Counted from the stretch's first letter, positions 8,801 to 16,023 are shown. The stretch is 26,549 nt of DNA from an uncultured Micrococcus sp. (GCA_946222435.1 CAMIOJ010000001.1:1-26549); one strand, 5' to 3'. Notes: generated by a model not told the origin, from the sequence alone. Made by a program: numbers and translations.

Positions 8801-9189
8801 CGCTCGCCCAGTCCGAGGGCGTGGCGGACCTGGTGACGTTCAGCGAGCCGGTGCCGGCGGAGGAGCTGGCCGCCCAGTTCCGTGCCGCCGACCTGGTCGC
8901 CATGCCGAGCTTCTCCGAGTCCTACGGACTGGTGGCCCTGGAGGCCCAGGCCTGCGGCACCCCGGTGCTGGCCCACCGCACAGGCGGTCTCGTCCACGCG
9001 GTGACGGACGGGGTCACCGGTCGACTGGTGCGGCAGAACACGCCGGAGGCCTGGGCCGACGCCCTGGAACAGGTCCTCGCCGACCCCGACTCCTGGCGCG
9101 CCATGTCCGGCGAGGCCGAGCGGCGGGCCCGCGCCCACACCTGGGACGGCTACGCCCGCCGGCTGCGGGCGGCCGTGGCCGGGCTCTGA
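5857..9189 (+). CDS. Fusion: MalQ 4-alpha-glucanotransferase + MshA-like GT4 glycosyltransferase
   Basis: One uninterrupted 1110-residue frame. Residues 1 to about 690 form a GH77 amylomaltase, which transfers maltodextrin segments in cytoplasmic alpha-glucan metabolism. Its catalytic triad is intact: Asp450 in RIDHILGLFRLWW, Glu498 in VVGEDLGT and Asp549 in NTHDLPPTAGY. An actinobacterial-type N-terminal domain precedes it. Residues about 694-1110 form a GT4 enzyme closely resembling MshA, which joins UDP-GlcNAc to inositol-3-phosphate to start mycothiol synthesis. Signs are HTHPLHQPGQGDAGGLNTYV (from about 702), HGHYWLS, HTMHTVAAMK, GRIQRHKG (Arg934, Lys939) and SESYGLVALEAQACGTPV (Glu1021, Glu1029). 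The GTG at 5857 has GGAGG 6 nt upstream. No good internal start is seen at the junction: GTG 7933 and ATG 7948 lack usable ribosome binding sites. Whether the C-terminal half makes the mycothiol precursor or has a changed substrate is unknown. Confidence 0.9.
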   Translation: MNRAAQDLLHRLARLHGVQPTYVGQDGSDQTVADEVLVEVLAALGVDVPADGVVALDAAVTAAEEEDWRRVVAPTVVTVSGSRRTVPVTVRPGATVTAAVVCEDGTEVLARITESLGERRTVDSIARERRHVQLPEGLPVGYHRLTVGVDGRQAGSATVLCAPERLSTAAPFLARRGWGAAAQLYSVTSSGSWGIGDLHDAATVAEAAAAHGADFLLLNPLHAVDPGAAPLDSPYSPVSRCFLNVQTIRVTDIPEFADLPEEEQRHWRSAGAGLQAAVDAGGPVDRAAAAEVQWPALRAVHAVPRSPERQESYERFCADQGRALEDFAAWSAGRTGTDTPRERDFHRWCQWVADTQIAAAQSAAVSAGMRLGLMLDLAVGADRHAADASLLGDQLVGPMSVGAPPDMYNQLGQDWSQHPWHPKGLAAHGYQGLRQMFGTVMRHAGGVRIDHILGLFRLWWVPEGRGPRDGAYVSYDHEAMLAVLAIEAERAGVVVVGEDLGTFEPWVQKALADAGVLGTTILWFENVDGRPTDPGTHRALAMAAVNTHDLPPTAGYLEGVHLDLRERLGIVDGDPAAERAGHEGTVAAFLAAAAELPTDPELADVTDRTEAQILALHRFAAGSPAALHAVALVDAVGERRIQNQPGTTQDQYRNWTVPLAGPAGDVVHADEIASSPRARRLFDAVNRRLRQDVPIAVMVAFHTHPLHQPGQGDAGGLNTYVRHEAAALARTGMRPIVLTRGVGPDPVVGTVPAADPGVQAPEVTVVEIPAGPAGELSKEDLTAHAEEFAGNALTWLDQEGLVADEQIAFVHGHYWLSAPAARRIATAADAPWLHTMHTVAAMKMAADPDSSEPAERREAEARIAAGADLLVVNSPGEARALMEVLDAPRRRILVDTPGVDTAVFTPSGQAWWPGGETEDVDPFDPELRVLFAGRIQRHKGPQVLVGALGELRRRGVLPPGTDRLRAHVNGAPSGADVPDLTALAQSEGVADLVTFSEPVPAEELAAQFRAADLVAMPSFSESYGLVALEAQACGTPVLAHRTGGLVHAVTDGVTGRLVRQNTPEAWADALEQVLADPDSWRAMSGEAERRARAHTWDGYARRLRAAVAGL

Positions 9190-9267
9190 GCCGGCGCCGG
9201 CCGGCTCGCCCGTGCACTCCGGTGCTGCTCGCCCAGGCCTCGTCGCCGCGCCTTCCTCAGCCTTCAC

Positions 9268-9314
9268 GACGACGGCCCCCGTCACCACGGTCTGTGGTGA
9301 CGGGGGCCGTCGTC
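9268..9314 (+). terminator. Bidirectional terminator, malQ-mshA / maoC
   Basis: A 21-bp perfect stem (cggcccccgtcaccac core) with a 5-nt loop. It lies between the convergent fusion gene and the MaoC gene, and its 5' base reads ACGACGACGGC. It is the longest uninterrupted stem noted in the window. Confidence 0.9.
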
Positions 9315-9350
9315 CGCCCCGGGGGCGACTCCGGTGCGAGTGGAGTCGGG

Positions 9351-10226
9351 TCAGGCGCGGATCGGGTCGATCAGGCCGGTGAAGTGCCGGCGGCCCTTCC
9401 GGGCGTTCCAGCCGGTGACCTCGGTCACGCCCTCGGCGGGGTGCGAGTAGGCCACCGCGACCGTGCCCGGCAGCAGGACCGGGGCGTCGAAGACGATCTC
9501 CCAGCGGAAGCCGGCGCCGTCCGGCTCCCGTCCTGCGAGCATCCGCGCGGCGAGGTACATGCCGTGGGCGATCGAGCCCTTCATGCCGAGCAGCTTGGCC
9601 GACGGGCCGGTGAGGTGGATCGGATTGTAGTCGCCGGAGACCGCGGCGTACCGGCGGCCCGCTCCCCCGTCGAGGCGCCACTGGCCCGTCATGCGCGGGG
9701 CGGTGAAGTCCTCGCGGGCAGGCCGCTCCGGGCGTCCGCCGCGGTGCACGCCCTTGGCGAGGTACCGGGAGACGCCCTCCCACAGGACCTCCCCGGTCTC
9801 CGGGTCGGTCACGGTCACGGTCATGTCCACCGCGGTGCCCGCGTGGTGGGCGACCAGCTCGGAGGCCCGCGCGGTGATGTCCAGGGGGACGTCCACCGGC
9901 ACGGGGCGACGGTGCTCCACCGTGTTGGTCAGGTGCACCATGCCCATCAGCGGCAGCGGGAAGGCCTCGTCCGCCATGAGGTGCATCGCGGCCGGGAAGG
10001 CCTCAATGTGGACCAGCACAGACGGCACGGACTCCGGCTCGCCGGTGCCGAGCAGTCGGCGGTAGGCGTCCAGGGACTCCCCGGTGATGCGATGGCCGCG
10101 CACGACCACCGCCTCGGCGGGCACGTCCTGCGGACGGCGGCGCTTGGTCACGGCGTCCTTGGCGGCCAGGCCCACCGCGGCGCGGTAACAGGCCCCCAGG
10201 GACGGCATGGTCTGCAGCTCGGTCAT
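9351..10226 (-). CDS. MaoC-family (R)-specific enoyl-CoA/3-hydroxyacyl thioester dehydratase (HtdX-like)
   Basis: A 291-residue double-hotdog protein. The C-terminal hotdog carries the hydratase-2 signature at about 193-223, YAAVSGDYNPIH with Asp199 and His204, followed by GSIAHGMY. The N-terminal hotdog (about 35-155) lacks it and is probably structural. Such enzymes reversibly hydrate trans-2-enoyl-CoA to (R)-3-hydroxyacyl-CoA in the cytoplasm. The ATG at 10226 lies only 2 nt after the stop of the FabG4-like gene, so the two are probably translationally coupled. Gene order thiolase-FabG4-MaoC matches Rv0243-Rv0242c-Rv0241c of M. tuberculosis, where the product is HtdX. The reading direction in vivo (degradation or elongation) cannot be decided from sequence. 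Confidence 0.92.
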   Translation of the reverse strand: MTELQTMPSLGACYRAAVGLAAKDAVTKRRRPQDVPAEAVVVRGHRITGESLDAYRRLLGTGEPESVPSVLVHIEAFPAAMHLMADEAFPLPLMGMVHLTNTVEHRRPVPVDVPLDITARASELVAHHAGTAVDMTVTVTDPETGEVLWEGVSRYLAKGVHRGGRPERPAREDFTAPRMTGQWRLDGGAGRRYAAVSGDYNPIHLTGPSAKLLGMKGSIAHGMYLAARMLAGREPDGAGFRWEIVFDAPVLLPGTVAVAYSHPAEGVTEVTGWNARKGRRHFTGLIDPIRA

Positions 10227-10228
10227 GC

Positions 10229-11587
10229 TCAGGCCCCCATCATCGCCTGGCCACACACGCGCAGCGTGGTGCCGTTGGTGCCCCCGGCGGAGTCCGAGAC
10301 GAGGAAGGCGATCGCCTCGGCCACGTCCACCGGCTTGCCGCCCTGGCTCAGGGAGTTGATGCGCCGGCCGACCTCGCGGGTGAGCAGCGGGATCTTCGCG
10401 GTCATCTCAGTCTCGATGAAGCCCGGCGCCACGGCGTTGATGCTGCCGCCCTGGGCGGCCAGCAACGGTGCGGTGGCGGCGGCCAGGCCCATCACGCCCG
10501 ACTTCGAGGTGGCGTAGTTGGTCTGGCCGCGGTTGCCCGCGATGCCGGAGGTGGAGGCCAGGGTGACGATGCGCAGGCCTTCGCCCACCACGTCCTGCGC
10601 GTCCTCGGCGAGGAACGCCTCGTCCATGCGCAGCTGGGACAGGGTGTTGACCGCCAGGACGGAGTCCCAGCGGGCGGCGTCCATGTTCGCCAGCATCTTG
10701 TCCCGGGTGATCCCCGCGTTGTGCACCACGATGTCCATGCGGCCGTGGCGGCTGCGGCAGTGCTCGAGGATGCGGGCGCCCGCGTCCTTGGCCGTGATGT
10801 CCAGCTGCAGGGCGGTGCCGCCGAGCTCGTTGACCACGGAGGTGAGGGACTCGCCGGCGGCGGGGACGTCCACACCCACCACGGTCGCTCCGTCGCGCGC
10901 CAGGGTGCGGATGATGGCCGCGCCGATGCCGCGGGCGGCGCCGGTGACCACGGCCACCTTGCCCGCCAGCGGACGGTCGGCGTCCTCGGGGAGGCGACCG
11001 TCCGTCGTCGTGACCGGGAGGAACTGGCCGGACACGTAGGCCGAGCGGCCGGAGAGCAGGAAGCGCAGGGCGCCGGCGGCGCCCGGGGCGTCCAGGGTGA
11101 CGCCGTCGCCGAGCTGGATGCCGTTGGCGGTGCCGCCGGCGCGCATCTCGTGGGCGAGGGACCGGGTCAGTCCCGTGATGCCCTGGCGGGCCGCGCGCAC
11201 GGCCGGCTGCCCGGTCGCCGAGTCGGCCTCCGGGGAGTCGGCCACGGTGACCACGCGGGAGTTCTTCGCGAGCCCGCGGAGGGTGCCGCCGAGCTCGAGG
11301 GCGGTCTCGCCGATCGCGGCCGGCGAGTCGATGCCGTCGAAGCAGGCCACCACCGCGGCGTACTTCCCGGCCTCGGTGCGGGAGGTCTGGACCTCCACGC
11401 CCCAGCCGGCGAGCAGACGGGCGGCGGCCTCGGCGGCCGGGGTGTCGCCGAGCACGAGGGCAGGGCCCTCCAGCAGCGGGGCACCCGGGGTGTGGCGGCG
11501 CAGCCGGACGGGCATCGGCAGGCCGAGCGCCTTGGCGAGCCGCTTGCCGACGGCGGAGTCGACGAAGGTGCCGTAGGGGTCGTTCAT
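10229..11587 (-). CDS. fabG4: FabG4-like 3-oxoacyl-thioester reductase / (R)-3-hydroxyacyl-CoA dehydrogenase
   Basis: A 452-residue two-domain short-chain dehydrogenase. The C-terminal domain is catalytic, with the dinucleotide-binding TGAARGIG at 215-222, the NAG motif, and Ser345, Tyr358 and Lys362 of the catalytic set (NYATSK). The N-terminal 200 residues form a degenerate Rossmann domain, the long architecture of mycobacterial FabG4 (Rv0242c), compared with about 250 residues for housekeeping FabG. It interconverts (R)-3-hydroxyacyl and 3-oxoacyl thioesters, and FabG4 proteins are known to favour CoA substrates and NADH. The ATG at 11587 has AAGGAC upstream. It lies between the thiolase and MaoC genes in one operon, providing the third step of the cycle. 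Confidence 0.93.
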   Translation of the reverse strand: MNDPYGTFVDSAVGKRLAKALGLPMPVRLRRHTPGAPLLEGPALVLGDTPAAEAAARLLAGWGVEVQTSRTEAGKYAAVVACFDGIDSPAAIGETALELGGTLRGLAKNSRVVTVADSPEADSATGQPAVRAARQGITGLTRSLAHEMRAGGTANGIQLGDGVTLDAPGAAGALRFLLSGRSAYVSGQFLPVTTTDGRLPEDADRPLAGKVAVVTGAARGIGAAIIRTLARDGATVVGVDVPAAGESLTSVVNELGGTALQLDITAKDAGARILEHCRSRHGRMDIVVHNAGITRDKMLANMDAARWDSVLAVNTLSQLRMDEAFLAEDAQDVVGEGLRIVTLASTSGIAGNRGQTNYATSKSGVMGLAAATAPLLAAQGGSINAVAPGFIETEMTAKIPLLTREVGRRINSLSQGGKPVDVAEAIAFLVSDSAGGTNGTTLRVCGQAMMGA

Positions 11588-11628
11588 CAGATCAGTCCTT
11601 GTCAGTCGTTCTCGACGGTCGGGGCGGC

Positions 11629-12960
11629 TCAGCGGCCGCGGAGCAGGGCGACGACGCCCTGGCCGCCGGCTGCGCACACGGAGATCAGGCCGAGGGAGCC
11701 CTCGCCCTTCTCGTGGAGCATCTTGGACAGCACCGCGGTGATGCGCCCGCCGGTGGCGGCGAACGGGTGGCCGGCGGCCAGGGAGGAGCCGTGCACGTTG
11801 AGCTTGGCGCGGTCCACGCTGCCGAAGGCGCCGTCCAGGCCGAGACGGGTGCGGCAGAACTCCTCGTCCTCCCAGGCCTTCATGGTGGAGAGCACGGTGC
11901 CGGCGAAGGCCTCGTGGATCTCGATGAAGTCCAGGTCCTCCAGGGTCAGGCCGTGGCGGTCGAGCAGGCGCGGCACGGCGTAGACCGGGGCCATGAGCAG
12001 GCCCTCGTCCCCGTCCACGAAGTCCACCGCGGCGATCTCGTGGTCCACGAACTCGGCCAGGACCGGGAGGCGGTGCTCGGCGGCCCACTCCTCGGAGGAG
12101 ACGAGCACGGCGGAGGCGCCGTCCGTCAGCGGGGTGGAGTTCGCGGCCGTCATGGTGGCCTCCTCCCCCAGGTGGCGGCCAAACGCCGGCTTCAGCTTGC
12201 CGAGCTTCTCCAGGGTGGAGTCGCCGCGCAGGTTGTTGTCCTTGGACAGGCCGCGGAACGGGGTGACCAGGTCGTCCATGTACCCGGAGTCGTAGGCGGC
12301 GGCCAGGTTCCGGTGCGAGGCCAGGGCCAGCTCGTCCTGCTCGGCGCGGGTGATGCCCCACTGGTGGGTGGTCAGCGCCTGGTGCTCGCCCATGGCCAGG
12401 CCGGTGCGCGGCTCCCCGGCGCCGGCCGGCTCCGGGACGATGTGGCCCGGCCGCAGGTCCTTGAGGGCGGCGAGGCGCTCCTTGGCGGTGCGCGCGGTGT
12501 TGAGGCGCATCAGCACCCGGCGCAGGCCGTCCGAGACGGAGATCGGGGAGTCGGAGATGGAGTCCACGCCGCCGCCGATGCCGGAGTCGATCTGGCCGAG
12601 GCGGATCTTGTCCGCGAGGAGGCCGAGGGCCTCCATGCCGGTGGCGCAGGCGACCTGCAGGTCCATGGCGGGGGTGTCGTGCGAGAGGGAGGAGCCGAGG
12701 ACGGACTCGCGGGTGAGGTTGAAGTTGCGGGGGTGCTTCAGCACGGCGCCCGCGGCGACCTGGCCGAGCCGCTCGCCCTGGAGGCCGCAGCGGGCCACGA
12801 GTCCCTCGATCGCGGCGGTCAGCATGTCCTGGTTGGAGGCGTCCGCATACGCGGTGTGGGCGCGGGCGAACGGGATGCGGTTGCCGCCCACCACGACGGC
12901 CTTGCGCAGCGGGCCGCCGGCGACGGCGGGACGGGGATCGGTGGCGTCGGTGACGTTCAC
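11629..12960 (-). CDS. Acetyl-CoA C-acyltransferase (thiolase, FadA2-like)
   Basis: A 443-residue thiolase that cleaves 3-oxoacyl-CoA with CoA to acetyl-CoA and a shortened acyl-CoA, or the reverse condensation. The nucleophilic Cys105 lies in QVACATG. The second signature EIHEAFA, the His-bearing NVHGSSLAAGHPFAATG segment and the C-terminal CAAGGQG with the second active-site Cys are all intact. The start is GTG at 12960 because AAGGAG stands 6-7 nt before it; upstream in-frame codons would run into the divergent regulator. It is the first gene of the thiolase-fabG4-maoC operon, with a leader of about 70 nt that contains an 18-bp palindrome. Its nearest named relative by context is FadA2 (Rv0243). 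Confidence 0.92.
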   Translation of the reverse strand: MNVTDATDPRPAVAGGPLRKAVVVGGNRIPFARAHTAYADASNQDMLTAAIEGLVARCGLQGERLGQVAAGAVLKHPRNFNLTRESVLGSSLSHDTPAMDLQVACATGMEALGLLADKIRLGQIDSGIGGGVDSISDSPISVSDGLRRVLMRLNTARTAKERLAALKDLRPGHIVPEPAGAGEPRTGLAMGEHQALTTHQWGITRAEQDELALASHRNLAAAYDSGYMDDLVTPFRGLSKDNNLRGDSTLEKLGKLKPAFGRHLGEEATMTAANSTPLTDGASAVLVSSEEWAAEHRLPVLAEFVDHEIAAVDFVDGDEGLLMAPVYAVPRLLDRHGLTLEDLDFIEIHEAFAGTVLSTMKAWEDEEFCRTRLGLDGAFGSVDRAKLNVHGSSLAAGHPFAATGGRITAVLSKMLHEKGEGSLGLISVCAAGGQGVVALLRGR

Positions 12961-12989
12961 GACGGGCTCCTTCGAGGGGGCGGTGCGCA

Positions 12990-13007
12990 TCCGCCCGTGC
13001 GGGCGGA
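12990..13007 (-). repeat. 18-bp perfect palindrome in the thiolase leader
   Basis: tccgcccgtgcgggcgga, a perfect inverted repeat about 30 nt upstream of the thiolase start codon and within its predicted 5' leader. It could be a second regulator site or an RNA hairpin close to the ribosome binding site. Confidence 0.6.
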
Positions 13008-13036
13008 CGGACACGTGGGGACTGTTTCCGCTACCG

Positions 13037-13053
13037 AGCGTACCTGATACGAT
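13037..13053. promoter_or_regulatory. Overlapping divergent -10 elements with palindromic operator candidate
   Basis: A plus-strand TACGAT (13048-13053) ends 7 nt before the regulator's GTG at 13061. A minus-strand TACGCT (13037-13042) would start the thiolase operon near 13030. The hexamers are the two arms of an inverted repeat, CGTA-ccTGa-TACG (13039-13051), centred at 13045. A dimer bound here would cover both -10 elements. Confidence 0.6.
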
Positions 13054-13060
13054 GCGTCCC

Positions 13061-13750
13061 GTGAAGTCAGACACATCAACCCTGCGCGACGGGCGCCATG
13101 CCCGCTGGGACGACCACCGCCGCCGGCGTCGCCGCACGTTGCTGCGCGCGACCCGAGAGGCCGTCCACGACCTCGGCCCGCACGCCTCCATGGAGGAGAT
13201 CGCGGCGCACGCCGGCACCTCGAAGTCCGTGTTCTACCGGTACTTCGGAGACAAGGCGGGGCTTCAGGAGGCGGTCTCCCAGGAGGCCATCGCCCTGATG
13301 GAGCGCCGTCTCCTCGAGGCGGTCGAGGCCTCCGAGGACCCCCGGCTGGCCCTGCGGGCCATGGTGGAGACCTATCTGCGGATGGCCGACTCGTCTCCGC
13401 ACGTCTACGCCTTCTCCGTCCAGTCCCCCCAGGGCGGCGAGGACCCGTCGGACGAGCACGGCCTCCACGGGTTCTTCGAGCGCATGCACGAGGCCCTCGA
13501 GGAGCGCCTGCGCACCCATCTGGCGTCCGAGGGGCTGGCCTCCCCGGCCGCGGGCGATCCGCTGCTGCTGTGGCCGAACGCCGCCCTGGGTCTGGTCCGC
13601 GCCGCGGGCGAGTGCTGGCTGTCCGCCTCGGGCTCCGCGCACCGCGCCACCGCGGAGGAGACCGCCGTCCAGATCTCCGGCTGGCTGCTTCACGGCCTCG
13701 CCGGATCCGCCCTCACCACCCCGTCCCCCACGAACAGGAGCACGCCATGA
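13061..13750 (+). CDS. TetR-family regulator of the fatty-acyl divergon
   Basis: A 229-residue TetR-type repressor. The N-terminal helix-turn-helix is clear at about residues 43-62 (SMEEIAAHAGTSKSVFYRYF), followed by the usual GDKAGL. It is preceded by a very arginine-rich segment (about 19-26). The C-terminal ligand domain is helical and presumably binds an acyl-CoA, given its neighbours. I chose GTG at 13061 over ATG at 13052 because a TACGAT -10 hexamer ends exactly 7 nt before the GTG, implying a leaderless mRNA, and the ATG overlaps that hexamer. Its stop overlaps the acyl-CoA oxidase start (ATGA), so the two are cotranscribed. Autoregulation and repression of the thiolase operon are inferences from the shared palindrome. 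Confidence 0.9.
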   Translation: MKSDTSTLRDGRHARWDDHRRRRRRTLLRATREAVHDLGPHASMEEIAAHAGTSKSVFYRYFGDKAGLQEAVSQEAIALMERRLLEAVEASEDPRLALRAMVETYLRMADSSPHVYAFSVQSPQGGEDPSDEHGLHGFFERMHEALEERLRTHLASEGLASPAAGDPLLLWPNAALGLVRAAGECWLSASGSAHRATAEETAVQISGWLLHGLAGSALTTPSPTNRSTP

Positions 13751-15888
13751 CCGCCACCGACCAGACCGCCGGCATCCCCGTTATCGACACGGTCGACTCC
13801 GTCCCCGGAGACGTGGACCAGATCGCTCCCGAGCATCCGGAGGCCGGCGGCCTCGACTCCGCCGCCCTGCAGGAGGCGCTGCTCGGCCGGTGGGCCGAGG
13901 CCCGCCGCGCCTCCCGCGCCCTCATGAAGGACCCCGCGCTGCACCGCGACCCGCTGCTCGGCATGGATGAGCACCGTGAGCGCGTGCTGGACCAGCTGCG
14001 GATCCTCGTGGACAACGACGCGATCGCCCGCGCCTTCCCGAAGCGGTTCGGCGGTGAAGACGCCCACGGCGCCTCCGTGGCCGCGTTCTCGGACATCTTC
14101 ACCGCGGACCCCTCCCTGCAGATCAAGGCCGGCGTCCAGTGGGGCCTGTTCTCCTCGGCGATCCTCCACCTGGGCACCGAGGAGCACCACGCGAGGTGGC
14201 TGCCGGACGCCCTGTCCCTGAGGCTCCCGGGCGCGTTCGCCATGACGGAGATCGGGCACGGCTCGGACGTCTCCTCCATCGGCACCACCGCCACCTATGA
14301 CGAGGCCACCGAGGAGTTCGTGGTCCACACCCCGTTCAAGGGCGCGTGGAAGGACTATCTGGGCAACGCCGCGCTGCACGGCCGTGCCGCCACCGTCTTC
14401 GCCCAGCTCATCACCAAGGGCGTCAACCACGGCGTCCACTGCTTCTTCGTGCCGATCCGTGACGAGGCGGGGAACTTCCTGCCGGGCGTCGGCGGCGAGG
14501 ACGACGGCCTCAAGGGCGGCCTGAACGGCATCGACAACGGCCGGCTGCACTTCACGCAGGTCCGCATCCCGCGCACCAACCTGCTCAACCGCTACGGGGA
14601 CGTCGCCGCCGACGGCACCTACTCCTCCCCCATCGCCTCCCCGGGCCGCCGGTTCTTCACGATGATCGGCACCCTGGTCCAGGGCCGCGTGTCCCTGTCC
14701 CTGTCCGCGACGGGCGCCTCCTTCCTGGGCCTGCAGGGCGCCATCACCTACGGCAACCAGCGCCGACAGTTCAACGCATCCTCCCCGGACCGCGAGGAGG
14801 TGCTGATGGACTACCAGAACCACCAGCGCCGCCTGATCGACCGCCTGGCGCGCGCCTACGCGGACGCGTTCTCCTCGAACGAGCTGCTGGAGAAGTTCGA
14901 CGAGGTGTTCTCCGGCCGCGGGGACACCGAGCACCACCGCGAGGAGCTCGAGACGCTCGCGGCCGCCGTGAAGCCCACCACCACCTGGAACGCCCTGGAC
15001 ACCCTGCAGGAGGCCCGCGAGGCCTGCGGCGGCATGGGCTTCATGGCACGCAACCGCGTCACCCAGATGCGCGCGGACCTGGATATCTTCGTCACCTTCG
15101 AGGGCGACAACAACGTCCTGCTGCAGCTGGTGGGCAAACGCCTGCTCACGGACTACTCCAAGGAGTTCGGCCGCCTGGACGTGGGTGCCGTGTCCAAGTA
15201 CGTGGCAAGCCAGGCCTCGGAGGCCCTGCTCCGGGTGGGCCTGCACAAGGTGGTCCAGTCCGTCTCGGACCGCTCGGACGAGCGCCGTTCCGCGAACTGG
15301 TTCAAGGACCCGGAGGTGCAGCAGCACCTGCTGGCGGACCGGGTGCGCGCCAAGACCGCGGACATCGCCGGCACGCTGCAGAAGGTGCGCGGCAAGGACC
15401 GTGCCGTGCAGGCGGCGGCGTTCAACTCCCGTCAGCAGGAGCTGATCGAGGTGGCCGGGGACCACGCCGCGCTGCTGCAGTGGGAGGCCTTCACCCGGGT
15501 GGTGGAGGGCATCGAGGACGAGCACACCCGCACGGTCCTGACCTGGTTGCGCGACCTCTTCGCCCTGCGCACCGTGGAGGACGACCTCGGCTGGTACGTC
15601 TCCCACGGACGCGTGTCCTCCCAGCGCGCCCGTGCCCTGCGCGGCTACATCAACCGCCTGGCCGAGCGCCTGCGCCCGTTCGCGCAGGAGCTGGTGGAGG
15701 CTTACGGGCTGGAGCCGGAGCACCTGCGCATGGAGATCACCACGGATGCCGAGCGCGAGCGCCAGGAGGAGGCCCACGCCTACTACGCCGAGCTCGCTGC
15801 CTCCGGCGACGCCCCGGTGCACGAGCGCACGCTGCGCGCCCGGGAGAAGGCGGCGAAGCGTGACTCCGCGAGGAAGAACGCGGGCTGA
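13747..15888 (+). CDS. Acyl-CoA oxidase / acyl-CoA dehydrogenase-like flavoprotein
   Basis: A 713-residue FAD enzyme that introduces the trans-2 double bond into acyl-CoA, the first step of beta-oxidation. Length and motifs match the acyl-CoA oxidase branch and not the shorter (about 390 residues) or FadE5-type (about 610 residues) dehydrogenases. They include the AMTEIGHGSD flavin/substrate segment (about 165), NGIDNGR, RYGDVAADGTY, and the putative catalytic Glu452 in VTFEGDNNVLLQ. True oxidases pass electrons to O2 and make H2O2; whether this one does cannot be read from the sequence. No electron-transfer flavoprotein genes are nearby. The ATG at 13747 overlaps the TetR stop by 4 nt, indicating translational coupling. 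The C-terminus ends in a charged helix. Confidence 0.92.
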   Translation: MTATDQTAGIPVIDTVDSVPGDVDQIAPEHPEAGGLDSAALQEALLGRWAEARRASRALMKDPALHRDPLLGMDEHRERVLDQLRILVDNDAIARAFPKRFGGEDAHGASVAAFSDIFTADPSLQIKAGVQWGLFSSAILHLGTEEHHARWLPDALSLRLPGAFAMTEIGHGSDVSSIGTTATYDEATEEFVVHTPFKGAWKDYLGNAALHGRAATVFAQLITKGVNHGVHCFFVPIRDEAGNFLPGVGGEDDGLKGGLNGIDNGRLHFTQVRIPRTNLLNRYGDVAADGTYSSPIASPGRRFFTMIGTLVQGRVSLSLSATGASFLGLQGAITYGNQRRQFNASSPDREEVLMDYQNHQRRLIDRLARAYADAFSSNELLEKFDEVFSGRGDTEHHREELETLAAAVKPTTTWNALDTLQEAREACGGMGFMARNRVTQMRADLDIFVTFEGDNNVLLQLVGKRLLTDYSKEFGRLDVGAVSKYVASQASEALLRVGLHKVVQSVSDRSDERRSANWFKDPEVQQHLLADRVRAKTADIAGTLQKVRGKDRAVQAAAFNSRQQELIEVAGDHAALLQWEAFTRVVEGIEDEHTRTVLTWLRDLFALRTVEDDLGWYVSHGRVSSQRARALRGYINRLAERLRPFAQELVEAYGLEPEHLRMEITTDAERERQEEAHAYYAELAASGDAPVHERTLRAREKAAKRDSARKNAG

Positions 15889-15929
15889 CGCCCACCCCGG
15901 TCGGCCCCTCGGGGCCGGCCGGGAGACGA

Positions 15930-15966
15930 CGACGGCGGCCCACCTCCACGAGGTGGGCCGCCGTCG
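15930..15966 (+). terminator. Terminator after acyl-CoA oxidase, convergent with glgM
   Basis: A 16-bp stem (gacggcggcccacct core) with a CCACG loop. Its 5' flank is ACGACGACGGC and there is no U-tract. A smaller hairpin (cggccc-ctcg-gggccg, about 15902-15917) precedes it. Confidence 0.85.
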
Positions 15967-15997
15967 GCCTGTGTCCGGGGCCAGTGCCCGGATCCGG

Positions 15998-16023
15998 CGC
16001 GCGGGGTCAGCGCGCGGGGTCAG
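15998..16023. repeat. 13-bp tandem duplication at the glgM stop codon
   Basis: Two exact copies of cgcgcggggtcag side by side. The second contains the glgM stop (tca on this strand) and the first carries a spare copy of it, so the duplication leaves the protein end intact. Confidence 0.8.

Noticed and set aside
5740..9783. Very long minus-strand open frame (about 1350 codons) opposite the MalQ-MshA gene
   Set aside because: A GC-rich shadow of the real plus-strand gene: Arg/Gly/Pro/His-rich with no domain, and it runs through a terminator and into the next gene.
13052..13060. ATG at 13052 as the TetR start
   Set aside because: It overlaps the TACGAT hexamer. The GTG at 13061 sits at the exact leaderless distance. 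The alternative adds only three residues, so the product is little affected.
12961..13218. Upstream extension of the thiolase frame
   Set aside because: It would overlap the divergent regulator and its operator. AAGGAG supports the GTG at 12960.
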